Below, one piece after another: positions 45,758 through 55,093 of a DNA stretch of 64,000 nucleotides. Within the stretch, counting starts at the first letter, position 1; every line of letters begins with the position of its first letter. A model generated the notes under the pieces. The model was not told the DNA's origin. It was given only the letters and a program-made list of their open reading frames with translations, and made no database searches. Location of the stretch: contig NZ_CP091110.1 of assembly GCF_021560175.1 (NCBI RefSeq), positions 4,714,501 through 4,778,500 of the forward strand, written 5' to 3'. The DNA comes from Neobacillus drentensis. Its GTDB lineage: Bacteria > Bacillota > Bacilli > Bacillales > Cytobacillaceae. The position numbers were made by a program, and so were the translations under genes.

Positions 45758-45786
45758 ATTATATTATCCTAGCATCTAAAAGTCAA
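45758..45786 (-). promoter_or_regulatory. sigma-A promoter of tRNA-Arg
   Basis: Minus-strand TTGACT (45781-45786), a 17-bp spacer and TATAAT (45758-45763), about 25 bp before the mature tRNA. Confidence 0.85.
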
Positions 45787-45799
45787 CAGCATTTTTTAC

Positions 45800-45830
45800 T
45801 TTTTTATAAATGAGGGGAGTAACTCCCCTC
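45800..45830 (-). terminator. terminator of ysnB
   Basis: Minus-strand GAGGGGAGT-ACTCCCCTC hairpin followed by ATTTATAAAAA; partial U run. Confidence 0.7.
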
Positions 45831-45837
45831 TCTCTAA

Positions 45838-46350
45838 TTATAGAATGAATTCTTGTGCTAGTTGTGTTAGTTCACGACCAGAGAGCTCAAACACTGACAG
45901 CTTAATCTTATCAGTTTGTAAATCAAGCATCACATAGGTTTTTTCAAAGCGCTCACGCGGGAGACGGATGCTGCCTGGGTTGATAAACAGAATACCCCCG
46001 ACAACTTCTGCCCCTAGGACATGGGAGTGTCCAAAGCAGACAATATCAGCATGGTATTCCTCCGCTTTGTATTTTAGAGTCATTAAAGTGGATTTTACCG
46101 AGTAGCGGTGGCCATGGGTGATAAAAAACTTTCTGCCTGCCACTTCACAAGTAGTCTCTAATGGGTATTCTGCCCCAAAATCGCAATTTCCCATAACTGT
46201 TAAGTAACCAGAGATCGCTTTATCGGTTGGCATCAATTCCGAATCACCACAGTGAATCATTACATCAACTTCGTGTAAGTGTCGTTCCCTGATGATGTTC
46301 AGTTCCTTCGTTAAACCGTGGCTGTCGCTGACAATTAATACCTTGCTCAT
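45838..46350 (-). CDS. ysnB: metallophosphoesterase YsnB (YfcE family)
   Basis: A 170-residue calcineurin-like phosphoesterase. The metal ligands are seen in VSDSHG (about 7-11), IHCGDSE, GNCDFG, ITHGHRY and FGHSHV, a complete set. The natural substrate is unknown for the YsnB group. Its ATG overlaps the rdgB stop (ATGA), so the two are coupled, as in B. subtilis (ysnA-ysnB). Confidence 0.92.
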   Translation of the reverse strand: MSKVLIVSDSHGLTKELNIIRERHLHEVDVMIHCGDSELMPTDKAISGYLTVMGNCDFGAEYPLETTCEVAGRKFFITHGHRYSVKSTLMTLKYKAEEYHADIVCFGHSHVLGAEVVGGILFINPGSIRLPRERFEKTYVMLDLQTDKIKLSVFELSGRELTQLAQEFIL

Positions 46351-46958
46351 GACCTTTCCGCTCTTTCTAAAATGGTATCTAACAAGACATCCAATTTTTT
46401 TAAAGCACTTGCCCGGTGGCTGAGTTGATTTTTTTCTTCTGAGGATAGTTCCGCCATGGAAAGGCCTTTTTCAGGTACATAAAATACCGGATCATAACCA
46501 AACCCATTTGTACCGCGGCGTTCCTCCAAAATACGTCCCTCACAGGTGCCTGACACCGTTTGAGTTTCTTGACCAGGAACTGCAATGGCCAGCGCACAAT
46601 AAAATCTCGCCGTTCTCTTTTCCTCAGGAACGCCTTGCAGTTCTCCTAGCACTTTATCTGTGTTGTTCTGGTCGTTTTTCGGCTCTCCCGCATAGCGGGC
46701 GGAGAAAATCCCGGGTCTGCCGTCTAGGGCATCAACGATTAGCCCTGAATCATCGCCTATGACCATTTTATCGAGTGCTTTGGAGACTGCCTCTGCTTTA
46801 AGGATCGCGTTTTCTTCAAAAGTGGTTCCCGTTTCCTCCACCTCAGGTAGTTCAGGAAAGTCTAATAGAGTTCGAACGGTGATCCCCCTTGAAGAAAATA
46901 TTTCTTCAAATTCTCTTGCCTTTCCCGGGTTTTTGGTTGCTATTATAACTTCTTTCAT
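46347..46958 (-). CDS. rdgB: XTP/dITP diphosphatase
   Basis: Ham1/RdgB-family house-cleaning enzyme that hydrolyses dITP and XTP to monophosphates. The 203-residue protein begins [19 protein letters not shown] and has [26 protein letters not shown] (metal-binding DDSG) and [22 protein letters not shown] precedes the ATG. It is the ysnA orthologue of B. subtilis. A 21-bp repeat array lies between it and rph. Confidence 0.95.
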   Translation of the reverse strand: MKEVIIATKNPGKAREFEEIFSSRGITVRTLLDFPELPEVEETGTTFEENAILKAEAVSKALDKMVIGDDSGLIVDALDGRPGIFSARYAGEPKNDQNNTDKVLGELQGVPEEKRTARFYCALAIAVPGQETQTVSGTCEGRILEERRGTNGFGYDPVFYVPEKGLSMAELSSEEKNQLSHRASALKKLDVLLDTILERAERS

Positions 46959-47015
46959 AATTATCGCCTCTTATTTTATAACAGTGTTTTTTTTAAATTT
47001 GACAGTAAAGTTAGC

Positions 47016-47150
47016 TTATCCGCCAGTGAATTCTGGTTATCCGCCAGATAACCCTTATATCGCCAGTTAACTCCGCTTATCCGCCAGTTGACCCTTGTTA
47101 TCCGCCAGTAAACATCGCTTTACCGCCAGTTAACCCATCTTATCCGCCAG
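47016..47150 (-). repeat. 21-bp-period repeat array between rph and rdgB, seven units
   Basis: On the plus strand the units read TTATCCGCCAGT(T/G)AA..., one every 21 bp (one unit of 19). The reverse complement core is TGGCGGATAA, the same as in the hemD-hemB array but on the opposite strand. The array follows rph within an otherwise continuous gene group. Confidence 0.85.
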
Positions 47151-47188
47151 ACAACTCCTCTATCCAAGCGAATCCACATTCTACCGAC

Positions 47189-47944
47189 TTATTTCTTCCT
47201 TCTACTCTCAATCTTTTTAATAATTTCCTCACCCAGTGCTGCTTTCTGCTGTTCAAATAGCTCCATGAGCCCTTCTTGCGCGGCATGGAGCAGTCCTTGA
47301 AGTTGGTCGTAAGAGAAAGTTGATTCTTCCCCCGTCCCTTGCAACTCGACAAATTCTCCATTTCCTGTCATCACCACATTCATATCTACTTCAGCCTTGG
47401 AATCTTCAGCATAGTTTAAATCTAACACGACCTTGCCGCCCGATAAGACCCCGACACTCGTTGCAGCTAAATAATCGGTAATTGGAAATTTCGGAAAGTG
47501 TTTTTTCTCCGCGAATGAATTTAGGGCTAAGGTGAGCGCCACAAATGCCCCAGTAATCGAGGCTGTTCGCGTCCCTCCATCCGCCTGGATGACATCACAA
47601 TCAATCCAAACCGTCCTCTCGCCAAGTGCATTCAGATCGACAATCGCACGAAGCGCACGGCCAATCAGACGCTGAATCTCCATTGTTCGGCCGGAGACCT
47701 TTCCTTTCGAGGATTCGCGAATGTTTCTTGTTTCTGTTGCCCTTGGAAGCATAGCGTACTCGGCCGTAATCCAGCCCTTCCCTTCCCCTCTCATAAAGTG
47801 AGGAACTCGATCTTCAATACTGGCGGTACAAATAACCTTTGTATTTCCGACCGAAATAAGGACAGAACCCTCTGGGTGCATTAAATAATTGGTTTCAATA
47901 TGTATAGGCCTTAGCTGCAATGGCTCTCTTCCATCGACACGCAC
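47189..47944 (-). CDS. rph: ribonuclease PH
   Basis: Phosphorolytic 3'-5' exoribonuclease that trims tRNA 3' ends. The 251-residue protein has [16 protein letters not shown], the phosphate-binding [21 protein letters not shown] and [19 protein letters not shown]. It starts at GTG (47942-47944) behind AAGGAGGAAAAGTT. Order gerM-rph-rdgB-ysnB is conserved with B. subtilis. Confidence 0.96.
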   Translation of the reverse strand: MRVDGREPLQLRPIHIETNYLMHPEGSVLISVGNTKVICTASIEDRVPHFMRGEGKGWITAEYAMLPRATETRNIRESSKGKVSGRTMEIQRLIGRALRAIVDLNALGERTVWIDCDVIQADGGTRTASITGAFVALTLALNSFAEKKHFPKFPITDYLAATSVGVLSGGKVVLDLNYAEDSKAEVDMNVVMTGNGEFVELQGTGEESTFSYDQLQGLLHAAQEGLMELFEQQKAALGEEIIKKIESRRKK

Positions 47945-47983
47945 AACTTTTCCTCCTTATGAAATTCTCTTTTTTTCAAATAA

Positions 47984-48014
47984 AGAAGAGGCGGGCCTAA
48001 GAAGCCAACCTCTT
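47984..48014 (-). terminator. possible terminator of gerM
   Basis: Minus-strand AGAGGTTGGCTTC/GGCCCGCCTCT imperfect hairpin followed by TCTTTATTTG; weak. Confidence 0.4.
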
Positions 48015-48049
48015 TCATGGTCACTATATAGTATAACAAAAATGGTTTT

Positions 48050-49105
48050 TTAAAAACTACCTGTATTGACTTTTTCTGGACGTGTTACCGGTTCAGAGAC
48101 TTTCTTTCCTTGATCATTCTTAATGTCTACCTTACCTTCAACCTCGACGGCAACCTTTTCGACACCTTTTTGTTCTGTTAGAGAAAGAACGAGCGTATCT
48201 AGTAACGATTGAGAGATTTCTTTGTCCTTAAAGCTGTCATAAATATTCTTGTTAAAGTTTAATGTTACCGTACCGTTTTCATATTTAGGGGCTTCAAGCA
48301 GCTTAACATCTGACATAAATTCAGATACAAGCGTTGATTTCTCACTCGGCCCTTGAATTAATTGTTTGATGACAGCGGCATAATTGTCTTTCTCCGTATT
48401 GCTAATCCGGCGTGTTACCGGCACATAGTAATAAGAGCCCTCTTCACCGCCAATATAATAGACCGTTACTGGTTTTGTATTGGTAATATCTGCGACATCT
48501 GTGGTATCAATATTAATCCCGGATGCTCTTGATAGATTTTCACTAATCGGTGTCCCGCCGACAGGCATTTCTGTTAAGTCATGGCCGTTCATTTGAAGCT
48601 TGACCGATTTGACATTACTAAATTGCGTCATTGTCCAGGTGACAGATTGAAGGATTTTTTGTTCATCCTGTGGCTGATAATTCTTGAATTCTTTTGAGAA
48701 GTTCACCGTTGCGACGCCATTATCTTTATTAATCTTGACCGAAATCTCTGTATCTTCAGGGAGCACGGCTCTAAACTTATTTGGAAGCAAGTCGGTTCCT
48801 TTACCATTTACCACAAGATACTCAAGGGCCTGTTTTGCTACGGAAGCGGTTTTTGGCAGGGCAAGTGTTTGAGGGACCACATAGCCATCCTTATCAATCA
48901 AATAGAGTTCCGTTTTAACTGTGTTCTGGGCTGCCTCTTTATCTTTCACCGTCGTCACCTTGCTTACCGTTTCATCTTTCACCGTAACCGTTTTTGGCGG
49001 ATCAATTTTCTTTTGTACTTCTGTGTTAAACAGTCCGCAGCCAGAAAGTAGCATTGTCGAAGTCAACACCGTCATACCAATTATTTTTGCTTTATTTTTA
49101 GACAC
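48050..49105 (-). CDS. gerM: germination/sporulation lipoprotein GerM
   Basis: A 351-residue secreted lipoprotein: signal peptide IIGMTVLTSTMLLSGC with the lipobox cysteine near residue 23. It is followed by two GerM domains (about 65-180 and 205-320). GerM is needed for normal cortex formation and septal localisation of the SpoIIIA-SpoIIQ channel in B. subtilis. GTG start (49103-49105) behind GGGGGG. Located between racE and rph, as expected. Confidence 0.94.
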   Translation of the reverse strand: MSKNKAKIIGMTVLTSTMLLSGCGLFNTEVQKKIDPPKTVTVKDETVSKVTTVKDKEAAQNTVKTELYLIDKDGYVVPQTLALPKTASVAKQALEYLVVNGKGTDLLPNKFRAVLPEDTEISVKINKDNGVATVNFSKEFKNYQPQDEQKILQSVTWTMTQFSNVKSVKLQMNGHDLTEMPVGGTPISENLSRASGINIDTTDVADITNTKPVTVYYIGGEEGSYYYVPVTRRISNTEKDNYAAVIKQLIQGPSEKSTLVSEFMSDVKLLEAPKYENGTVTLNFNKNIYDSFKDKEISQSLLDTLVLSLTEQKGVEKVAVEVEGKVDIKNDQGKKVSEPVTRPEKVNTGSF

Positions 49106-49202
49106 ATTAATTCCCCCCTAAGACAGTTTGTACTATCATGTATACGAGCCTTACGAAAAAATAGACCGCCTTAAGAAAGAAAAATAGAATTAAATTTATA
49201 CG

Positions 49203-49236
49203 CAAAAAGGAGCCCCATGGCAGGAGCTCCTTTTAA
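49203..49236 (-). terminator. terminator of racE
   Basis: Minus-strand AAAGGAGC...GCTCCTTT hairpin with TTTTTG, overlapping the racE stop. Confidence 0.88.
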
Positions 49237-50027
49237 AGTTTTATTTTATTTACATTGTGGACAGGAGTTCCGAGCCACTGGGAGGCAATTTTTGAAAAAA
49301 GCCATTTAGAGCCTGTTGTGTAATATTCGTGCTCGGGTTCGTCCTCACAGGTGTCAAGCAAATCATTATACTGGAGAATAGCACTTACTTCTCGTGCTGT
49401 TTCATCCCCTGAACTAATCACTTTTACCTTCTCACCCATTACATTTTTAATAAGTGGTTCGAGCAATGGATAATGGGTACACCCCAATATTAAAGTATCT
49501 AAATTTTGATCCAACAGCGGCTTCAAAGATTCATCTACGATTCTCTCAGCAATGGCACCTGCATATTCTCCGCTCTCAACCAGAGGAACAAATTTCGGGC
49601 ATGCCTGACTAGTGACAAACAGCCTGCTGTTAAGTGATTTTAGAGCTATTTCATAGGCTCCGCTTTTGACTGTTCCAATTGTGCCAATAATACCAACACG
49701 ATAATTTTTCGTCCGCTTTATCGCAGCTCGTGCCCCAGGATTAATCACTCCAATAACTGGAATCGATAATGCTTTGCGGATTTCATCCAATGCTGCAGCG
49801 GTAGCGGTATTGCAGGCTATGACAAGCATCTTAATATTTTTTTCTAATAAAAAATGGGTCAATTCCCAAGTAAACTTCTTAACTTCCTGTCTTGATCTTG
49901 GGCCATACGGGCAGCGTGCTGTATCTCCCAAATAGATAATTTTCTCATTGGGAAGCTGCCTCATCATCTCTTTGGCAACGGTTAGTCCACCGACGCCGGA
50001 ATCAATAACACCGATTGGTTGTTTCAA
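49233..50027 (-). CDS. racE: glutamate racemase
   Basis: Makes D-glutamate for peptidoglycan (and poly-glutamate). The 264-residue protein has [17 protein letters not shown] and the two catalytic cysteine motifs [12 protein letters not shown] (about 73) and LGCTHYPLL (about 185). A TTG start at 50025-50027 follows AGAGGCGAG. It lies 16 bp after the MarR gene; the ysmB-racE-gerM order matches Bacillus. Confidence 0.96.
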   Translation of the reverse strand: MKQPIGVIDSGVGGLTVAKEMMRQLPNEKIIYLGDTARCPYGPRSRQEVKKFTWELTHFLLEKNIKMLVIACNTATAAALDEIRKALSIPVIGVINPGARAAIKRTKNYRVGIIGTIGTVKSGAYEIALKSLNSRLFVTSQACPKFVPLVESGEYAGAIAERIVDESLKPLLDQNLDTLILGCTHYPLLEPLIKNVMGEKVKVISSGDETAREVSAILQYNDLLDTCEDEPEHEYYTTGSKWLFSKIASQWLGTPVHNVNKIKL

Positions 50028-50042
50028 AAATCTCGCCTCTTT

Positions 50043-50492
50043 TTAACGCATTTCTTGATGCATCATGCTCAAGCTGGATTGAAGAAGTAAGATTTGATCC
50101 ATTGTAAAGTTTTTTAATATTTCCTCTAGATACGCCTGGCGCTTCTTTATGACTTCATCAATGATTCTTTTTCCTTCTTCTAATAAGTGAATTCGCACGA
50201 CACGGCGGTCACTAGGATCCTTTACTCGCTCAACAAGTAAATTTTTTTCCATCCGGTCGACTAAATCTGTAGTTGTACTGCAAGCCAAAAACATTTTATT
50301 CGATAGCTCTCCAATGGTCATGTCTCCCTCTTCAAAAAGCCATTGCAAGGCCACGAATTGTGGTGGAGTAATTTTATATTGACTTAACATTTCCCGGCCC
50401 TTTTGCTTAATGATACCAGAAATATAACGTAAGTCCTTTTCAATATTAGCGATAATATCCACTGTAACTTTTTGTGGGTTTTCGAGTTCCAT
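50043..50492 (-). CDS. ysmB: MarR-family regulator YsmB
   Basis: A 149-residue winged-helix transcription regulator: TPPQFVALQWLFEEGDMTIGELSNKMFLACSTTTDLVDRMEKNLLVERVKDPSDRRVVRIHLLEEG, a textbook MarR fold. I use the ATG at 50490-50492, behind AGGAGTG, rather than an in-frame GTG four codons upstream that lies inside the ribosome site. The ligand is unknown. It is the first gene of the group that continues into racE. Confidence 0.92.
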   Translation of the reverse strand: MELENPQKVTVDIIANIEKDLRYISGIIKQKGREMLSQYKITPPQFVALQWLFEEGDMTIGELSNKMFLACSTTTDLVDRMEKNLLVERVKDPSDRRVVRIHLLEEGKRIIDEVIKKRQAYLEEILKNFTMDQILLLQSSLSMMHQEMR

Positions 50493-50738
50493 ATTTGTAT
50501 ACACTCCTATAATTTGCTTCTCCTCAAGACGACACTAGGTCCTAACCGGCTGAAAAAAGCTAAATGTCTTAAAGCTTGTACTTATTTTCTACTTTTTTTG
50601 CTAAAATTTCAAGCAGAAACTTGCTTTTCGCTACTCTTGAAAAGCCATTTACTAAATCAAATGCTATAATAAATTTATTCTAACAGATTCGTTCATAATA
50701 TGTTTATGTTTGAATTCTAAAACAAAGGTGAGAAGAAT

Positions 50739-51044
50739 ATGAAAATAGATTTGAGTAACACAGCGATTCACTGGTTTAAGGAAGAAGTAGACTTAAAAAA
50801 TGGGGATAAGGTTAGATTCTATGTGAAAATTTACGGAAGCAGCCCTGTTCAAGAAGGGTTTTCACTTGCTTTTACCGTGGATAATGAACCCATTGACATC
50901 GCGGTTAAGACAGAAAAAGAAGGGCTGACCTTCTTTATTGAGGGTGCTGATTTATGGTTCTTTAATGGTCATGATTTACATGTTGATTACAATAAAGAAA
51001 TTGATGAATTAGAATTTAGTTATGTTCTACCAGGTGAAAAGTAA
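50739..51044 (+). CDS. HesB/YneR-like protein without cysteines
   Basis: A 101-residue protein of the iron-sulfur-carrier-like (HesB/YadR/YneR) fold: MKIDLSNTAIHWFKEEVDLKNGDKVRFYVKIYGSSP, then a beta-rich domain. It contains no cysteine at all, so it cannot carry an Fe-S cluster in the IscA manner. AAAGGTGAGAAGAAT precedes the ATG. It is a plus-strand gene convergent with the kinase gene; function unknown. Confidence 0.8.
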   Translation: MKIDLSNTAIHWFKEEVDLKNGDKVRFYVKIYGSSPVQEGFSLAFTVDNEPIDIAVKTEKEGLTFFIEGADLWFFNGHDLHVDYNKEIDELEFSYVLPGEK

Positions 51045-51084
51045 TAAAAACAAACCGGCATCTTAAACGATGCCGGTTTTTATG
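51045..51084. terminator. bidirectional terminator
   Basis: AACCGGCATC-TTAAAC-GATGCCGGTT flanked by A-rich and T-rich runs, between convergent genes. Confidence 0.92.
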
Positions 51085-51097
51085 ACCCTAGGTATTC

Positions 51098-52933
51098 TTA
51101 ATGAAGTCTTTTACTTGCAATGGGTAAGATCACTTCTATTAAAGTCCCCTGCTCATCGCTCCAAATATTAATGGTTCCACCATGGTTTTCAATGATTTGT
51201 TTTGAAATCATCACTCCAAGTCCAGTACCGTCTTCTTTGGTAGTGAAAAAAGGCTCCCCCACACGTTTTAATATTTCTTGTGACATACCCTTTCCCGTGT
51301 CTTGAAAGAAGACCTTTACCATATTAAGGCCGTACTGTTTCACCTCAATAGTGATAAGCCCGCCCTCTGGCATCGCCTCTATGGCATTTTTTAAAATGTT
51401 GATAAACACCTGCTTTAACTGATTCCGATCACAATTAATGGTAAAGTTATGATAATTGTAATGGGTCTCGATTTGAATTCCATTGATAATGGCCTGTGTA
51501 TCAATCAACGTCTTAACATTTTCCAGCAGGGTGATGAGATCAACGGCTTCAAATTTTAATTCATGTGGTTTGGCCATGACCAGAAGCTCACTTAAAATCA
51601 ATTCAATCCTGTCCATTTCAGACTGGATGATTTCAAAGTAAGGCCTATTTCGCTCCTCTTCTGACTCCATCAACTGTAGAAAACCTTTAATGGCGGTGAG
51701 GGGATTTCGTACCTCATGAGCAATTCCCGCAGCCAGTTGTCCTGCTACATTTAACTTCTCGGAATTAAGCAGGAGTTCATGGGTCTTTTTTCGTTCGGTA
51801 ATATCCCGAATGATGATATGCCTCGCCCGGTTATTCTGATAAATGGTTGGAATTCCTTTCACTTCGGCTACAAATTGAGAGCCATCTAAGCGCAGGAGCT
51901 TATACTCGATAAAGTCTGTGACATTACCAGACGTCTCGATTTGCTGACGCTCCTTGGCTATCTCATGATAGTCCGAATGGATAAGATCAGCCATTGTCCG
52001 ATTAAGAATATCCTTTTTATTTGATGCCCCGAATAATTTAGCACCTGTTTCATTGATAAAGAGAATCTCGGCATCTTTTGCAATAATAACGGCATCTGGT
52101 GAATACTCAACTAGATCTCGATACGTTTCTTCCCGTCTTTTTGCTTCTGTTATATCTCTTATTACACTGACAATCTCTAAAACATGCAGAGTATCATGGG
52201 CGATGATTGGTTTACAAAGCGATTCCACCCACATATATTCACCGCTATTTTTTCGGACACGGTAGCTGTCTCGTCCATGTTCTTGGCCGTCGAGGACCTT
52301 TCTTCGGTTTTGATAGGCGTGCTCAACATCCTCTGGATGGACAAACGACAAAATATTTTGGTTCAACACTTCATTTGGATCATAACCGAGAATATATTCA
52401 CAGGAAGGAGAAACATAAACAATTTCTCCTTGCAAGTTTGTACTGACAATAACATCGAGGATATTATCAGTTAAAACACGCTGCATTTCTTCTACTTTTC
52501 TTATTTCTTCTTTTTTTCTTTTTAATTCCGTTATGTCTTTCCCGACTGCGCTAACCCCGACGATTTGGTCATCTTCACTAATCGGGATAAAAGTTATATT
52601 TAAATCAAGAATTTGTCCATTTTTTGTGATGATCTTGGTATCAAAGTTTGGAAAACGGCCTACTACCGCATTGCTAAAATGATGGAACACCTTATTTATG
52701 TGGTCGATGGGAAATAGAAATTGAAGTTTTAACTCGTCCGCTTCCACGAGTGAAAAACCAGTTAATTGTAGGAATGCCGGATTCGATTGAACAACACGAC
52801 CTTCAATATCCAATACAAAAATGCTATCTTCGTTGCAGGAAAATAACGTTTCATATCTGCGGTGATTTTCTTTCAAATATTTTAATAAAAGCATTCTCTT
52901 TTCACTTTTAATCGCTTCAACAGGACTGTTCAT
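51098..52933 (-). CDS. multi-PAS sensor histidine kinase (sporulation-kinase type)
   Basis: A 611-residue soluble kinase with no membrane segments. Three PAS domains (about 22-140, 150-265 and 270-385) carry FVLDIEGRVVQSNPAF, VSTNLQGEIVYVSPSC and IIAKDAEILFINETG. The H box AGIAHEVRNPLTAIKGF contains the phosphorylated histidine. The ATPase domain has NILKNAIEAMPEGG, FFQDTGKGMS and GTGLGVMISKQIIENHGG. This architecture matches KinA/KinE-type kinases that feed the Spo0 phosphorelay. No response regulator is adjacent, which fits an orphan phosphorelay kinase. Confidence 0.9.
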   Translation of the reverse strand: MNSPVEAIKSEKRMLLLKYLKENHRRYETLFSCNEDSIFVLDIEGRVVQSNPAFLQLTGFSLVEADELKLQFLFPIDHINKVFHHFSNAVVGRFPNFDTKIITKNGQILDLNITFIPISEDDQIVGVSAVGKDITELKRKKEEIRKVEEMQRVLTDNILDVIVSTNLQGEIVYVSPSCEYILGYDPNEVLNQNILSFVHPEDVEHAYQNRRKVLDGQEHGRDSYRVRKNSGEYMWVESLCKPIIAHDTLHVLEIVSVIRDITEAKRREETYRDLVEYSPDAVIIAKDAEILFINETGAKLFGASNKKDILNRTMADLIHSDYHEIAKERQQIETSGNVTDFIEYKLLRLDGSQFVAEVKGIPTIYQNNRARHIIIRDITERKKTHELLLNSEKLNVAGQLAAGIAHEVRNPLTAIKGFLQLMESEEERNRPYFEIIQSEMDRIELILSELLVMAKPHELKFEAVDLITLLENVKTLIDTQAIINGIQIETHYNYHNFTINCDRNQLKQVFINILKNAIEAMPEGGLITIEVKQYGLNMVKVFFQDTGKGMSQEILKRVGEPFFTTKEDGTGLGVMISKQIIENHGGTINIWSDEQGTLIEVILPIASKRLH

Positions 52934-53151
52934 CTCTCTCTTTCCGTTCCTTTCTCCCCTAATAATACCTAAATAATGATCACTCTAATTTTCATTTTAA
53001 GTTTTACTGATAAAACTTTCAATAGATTTCTACTATTTTCCATTAACTTATGTTATCTTCTAAACTAGCTAAAGAAAGAAGAATTTGCATGTTTCAGTTA
53101 GGGAAACTAGCGTAAGAAAGTCTGTTTTTATTTTTCTAAAAAAACATTTCC

Positions 53152-53190
53152 ATAAAAATGAACGGCCCCCAAAATGGAAGCCGGTCATTA
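53152..53190 (-). terminator. terminator of gerE
   Basis: Minus-strand AATGACCGGC...GCCGTTCATT hairpin followed by TTTATGG. Confidence 0.75.
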
Positions 53191-53415
53191 TTAAAGTTCT
53201 AGCTCTCCCATACGAAGGAGCTCTACAACAGCTTGTGAACGCCCTTTGACACCAAGCTTTTGCATGGCATTTGAAATGTGATTCCTTACTGTTTTTTCGC
53301 TTATAAATAATTCACCAGCGATTTCTTTCGTTGTTTTGTCTTGTACTAATAGTTCGAATACTTCTCTTTCCCGTTTGGTGAGTAATGGCTTGTGATTATA
53401 ATCATTCTCCTTCAA
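53191..53415 (-). CDS. gerE: spore coat transcription regulator GerE
   Basis: A 74-residue LuxR-type DNA-binding protein that works with sigma-K on late mother-cell coat genes. The whole protein is the helix-turn-helix domain: [45 protein letters not shown]. The start is TTG at 53413-53415, with GGAGGG about 9 bases upstream. It is essentially identical to the Bacillus family. It is a single-gene unit. Confidence 0.97.
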   Translation of the reverse strand: MKENDYNHKPLLTKREREVFELLVQDKTTKEIAGELFISEKTVRNHISNAMQKLGVKGRSQAVVELLRMGELEL

Positions 53416-53580
53416 GTATTGTAACCCTCCTTGCCTTCGCCAGTAATGTATCGTGGGATGGGTGTATATTTAGTCACCATATCTTATGTAAACGATACAA
53501 ATGGAGTGACTATAATTGACTGAAAGGAGTGGGTTTTTATTAAAAAATCACAAAATTATTCCAACTTTTTTATTCTTTGT

Positions 53581-54165
53581 TTAGGAGTTAATTATTTTTG
53601 CATAAATAATGTATCGTTTTGGCGCATTACCAACATAATGAAACGGATAACATGTGGTCAGGATTAATTCTTCCTGCTGTTTTTGTAACGTAATAATGCT
53701 TTTATCGTTTGCTTTAACAATTTTTGTACGGACGATCTCGTAGGTATAATTCCCATATGGCATCTGTATCTTTAACTGGTTACCTATTTTTAGCTCGCCT
53801 AATTTGCGAAAAACCGTATCCCGATGACCCGACAAGACGATTTGCCCCTTATCACCCGGAAAATAAGAGCCCTTATAATGGCCTACTCCCTTTTCAAGAT
53901 CATCCGGGTCTGTTCCTTCGACGATGGCCAATTCTGCTTTAATGTTTGGAATCTTTAAAATGCCAACAGTATCTCCTATAGCGGGAGGTGTACTAGTATC
54001 TAGTTTCCTCTTATCTGCAGCAACCGGCTGTTTCTGGCTGATGATTTCCTTTGCCTGCTGAAGAGACGTAGTAGATTTTACTTTTGTATGGGCATATTGC
54101 CAAGCACCAACACCCAATAGAATAAGTCCAATTACAATAAGAAAAAAGGGGAATTTTCTTTTCAC
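53581..54165 (-). CDS. class D sortase
   Basis: A 194-residue membrane-anchored transpeptidase. The N-terminal helix FFLIVIGLILLGVGAWQYA (about 6-24) is followed by the sortase barrel with catalytic His in VLSGHRDTVF, Cys in LTTCYPFHY and Arg in APKRYIIYA. Class D sortases in bacilli attach LPNTA-type proteins to the wall, often during sporulation. No substrate with a sorting signal is seen nearby. The start is GTG, and the location between gerE and sdhB is not part of the classic B. subtilis order. Confidence 0.93.
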   Translation of the reverse strand: MKRKFPFFLIVIGLILLGVGAWQYAHTKVKSTTSLQQAKEIISQKQPVAADKRKLDTSTPPAIGDTVGILKIPNIKAELAIVEGTDPDDLEKGVGHYKGSYFPGDKGQIVLSGHRDTVFRKLGELKIGNQLKIQMPYGNYTYEIVRTKIVKANDKSIITLQKQQEELILTTCYPFHYVGNAPKRYIIYAKIINS

Positions 54166-54245
54166 CTTGAATACCTGCCTTTAATGAGGTTCATTTGTTC
54201 AAGTATACCAAAAAGTGACACGATTGGACTATTGAAACTATTGCC

Positions 54246-54290
54246 TAAAAAAAGAAAAACCTTCTTTCCTAAACAGGAAAGAAGGTTTTA
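54246..54290 (-). terminator. terminator of the sdh operon
   Basis: Minus-strand AAACCTTCTTTCCTGTTTAG/GAAAGAAGGTTT followed by TTCTTTTTTT. Confidence 0.92.
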
Positions 54291-54307
54291 TGAGGCCGAT
54301 ATAACGT

Positions 54308-55072
54308 TTAGTTACCACTATCGCTTCCAAAGAAGTTTCTAAATGCTTGCATCGTGGCAGCACGGTTAACCGCTGCAATCGACGTTGTAATAGGAATTCC
54401 TTTTGGACATGCCTGTACACAGTTTTGCGAATTCCCGCAGCCCTGCATACCGCCATCCTCCATAAAAGCATTTAAACGTTCTGCCGCGTTCATTTCACCT
54501 GTTGGATGTGCGTTGAATAAGCGAACTTGGTTAAATACTGCTGGTCCCATAAAGTTTGTTTTACTATTCACATTTGGACAAGCCTCTAGACAAACACCAC
54601 AAGTCATACATTTAGAAAGCTCATATGCCCACTGACGTTTTCTTTCAGGCATCCGTGGTCCAGGTCCTAAATCATAGGTTCCATCAATCGGAATCCAGGC
54701 TTTTACCTTTTTCAAGGAATCAAACATTCTGCTCCGATCAACGGAAAGATCACGAACAACAGGGAATGTTTTCATTGGTGCCAGGCGAATCGGCTGTTCT
54801 AACTGATCAACCAAGGCCGAACAAGATTGACGAGGCTTCCCGTTAATCACCATTGAACAGGCACCGCAAACCTCTTCAAGACAGTTCATTTCCCAAGTGA
54901 CTGGAGTAGTCGTTTTCCCTTGTGCATTTACTGGATTTTTACGTATTTCCATCAATGCCGAAATAACGTTCATATTCGGACGGTATGGAATTTCGAATGT
55001 CTCCTCATAAGGAGCAGCATCTGGACTATCTTGACGAGTAATGATAAAAGTTACCTTTTTATTTTCAGACAT
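54308..55072 (-). CDS. sdhB: succinate dehydrogenase iron-sulfur subunit
   Basis: Carries electrons from the flavoprotein to the cytochrome b subunit. The 254-residue protein has the [2Fe-2S] ligands CLEEVCGACSMVINGKPRQSC, and CMTCGVCLEACPN plus CGNSQNCVQACPKG for the [4Fe-4S] and [3Fe-4S] clusters. GGGGAG precedes the ATG by 9 bases. Last gene of sdhCAB. Confidence 0.97.
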   Translation of the reverse strand: MSENKKVTFIITRQDSPDAAPYEETFEIPYRPNMNVISALMEIRKNPVNAQGKTTTPVTWEMNCLEEVCGACSMVINGKPRQSCSALVDQLEQPIRLAPMKTFPVVRDLSVDRSRMFDSLKKVKAWIPIDGTYDLGPGPRMPERKRQWAYELSKCMTCGVCLEACPNVNSKTNFMGPAVFNQVRLFNAHPTGEMNAAERLNAFMEDGGMQGCGNSQNCVQACPKGIPITTSIAAVNRAATMQAFRNFFGSDSGN

Positions 55073-55093
55073 GTTTCCCTACTCCCCTTTCTA

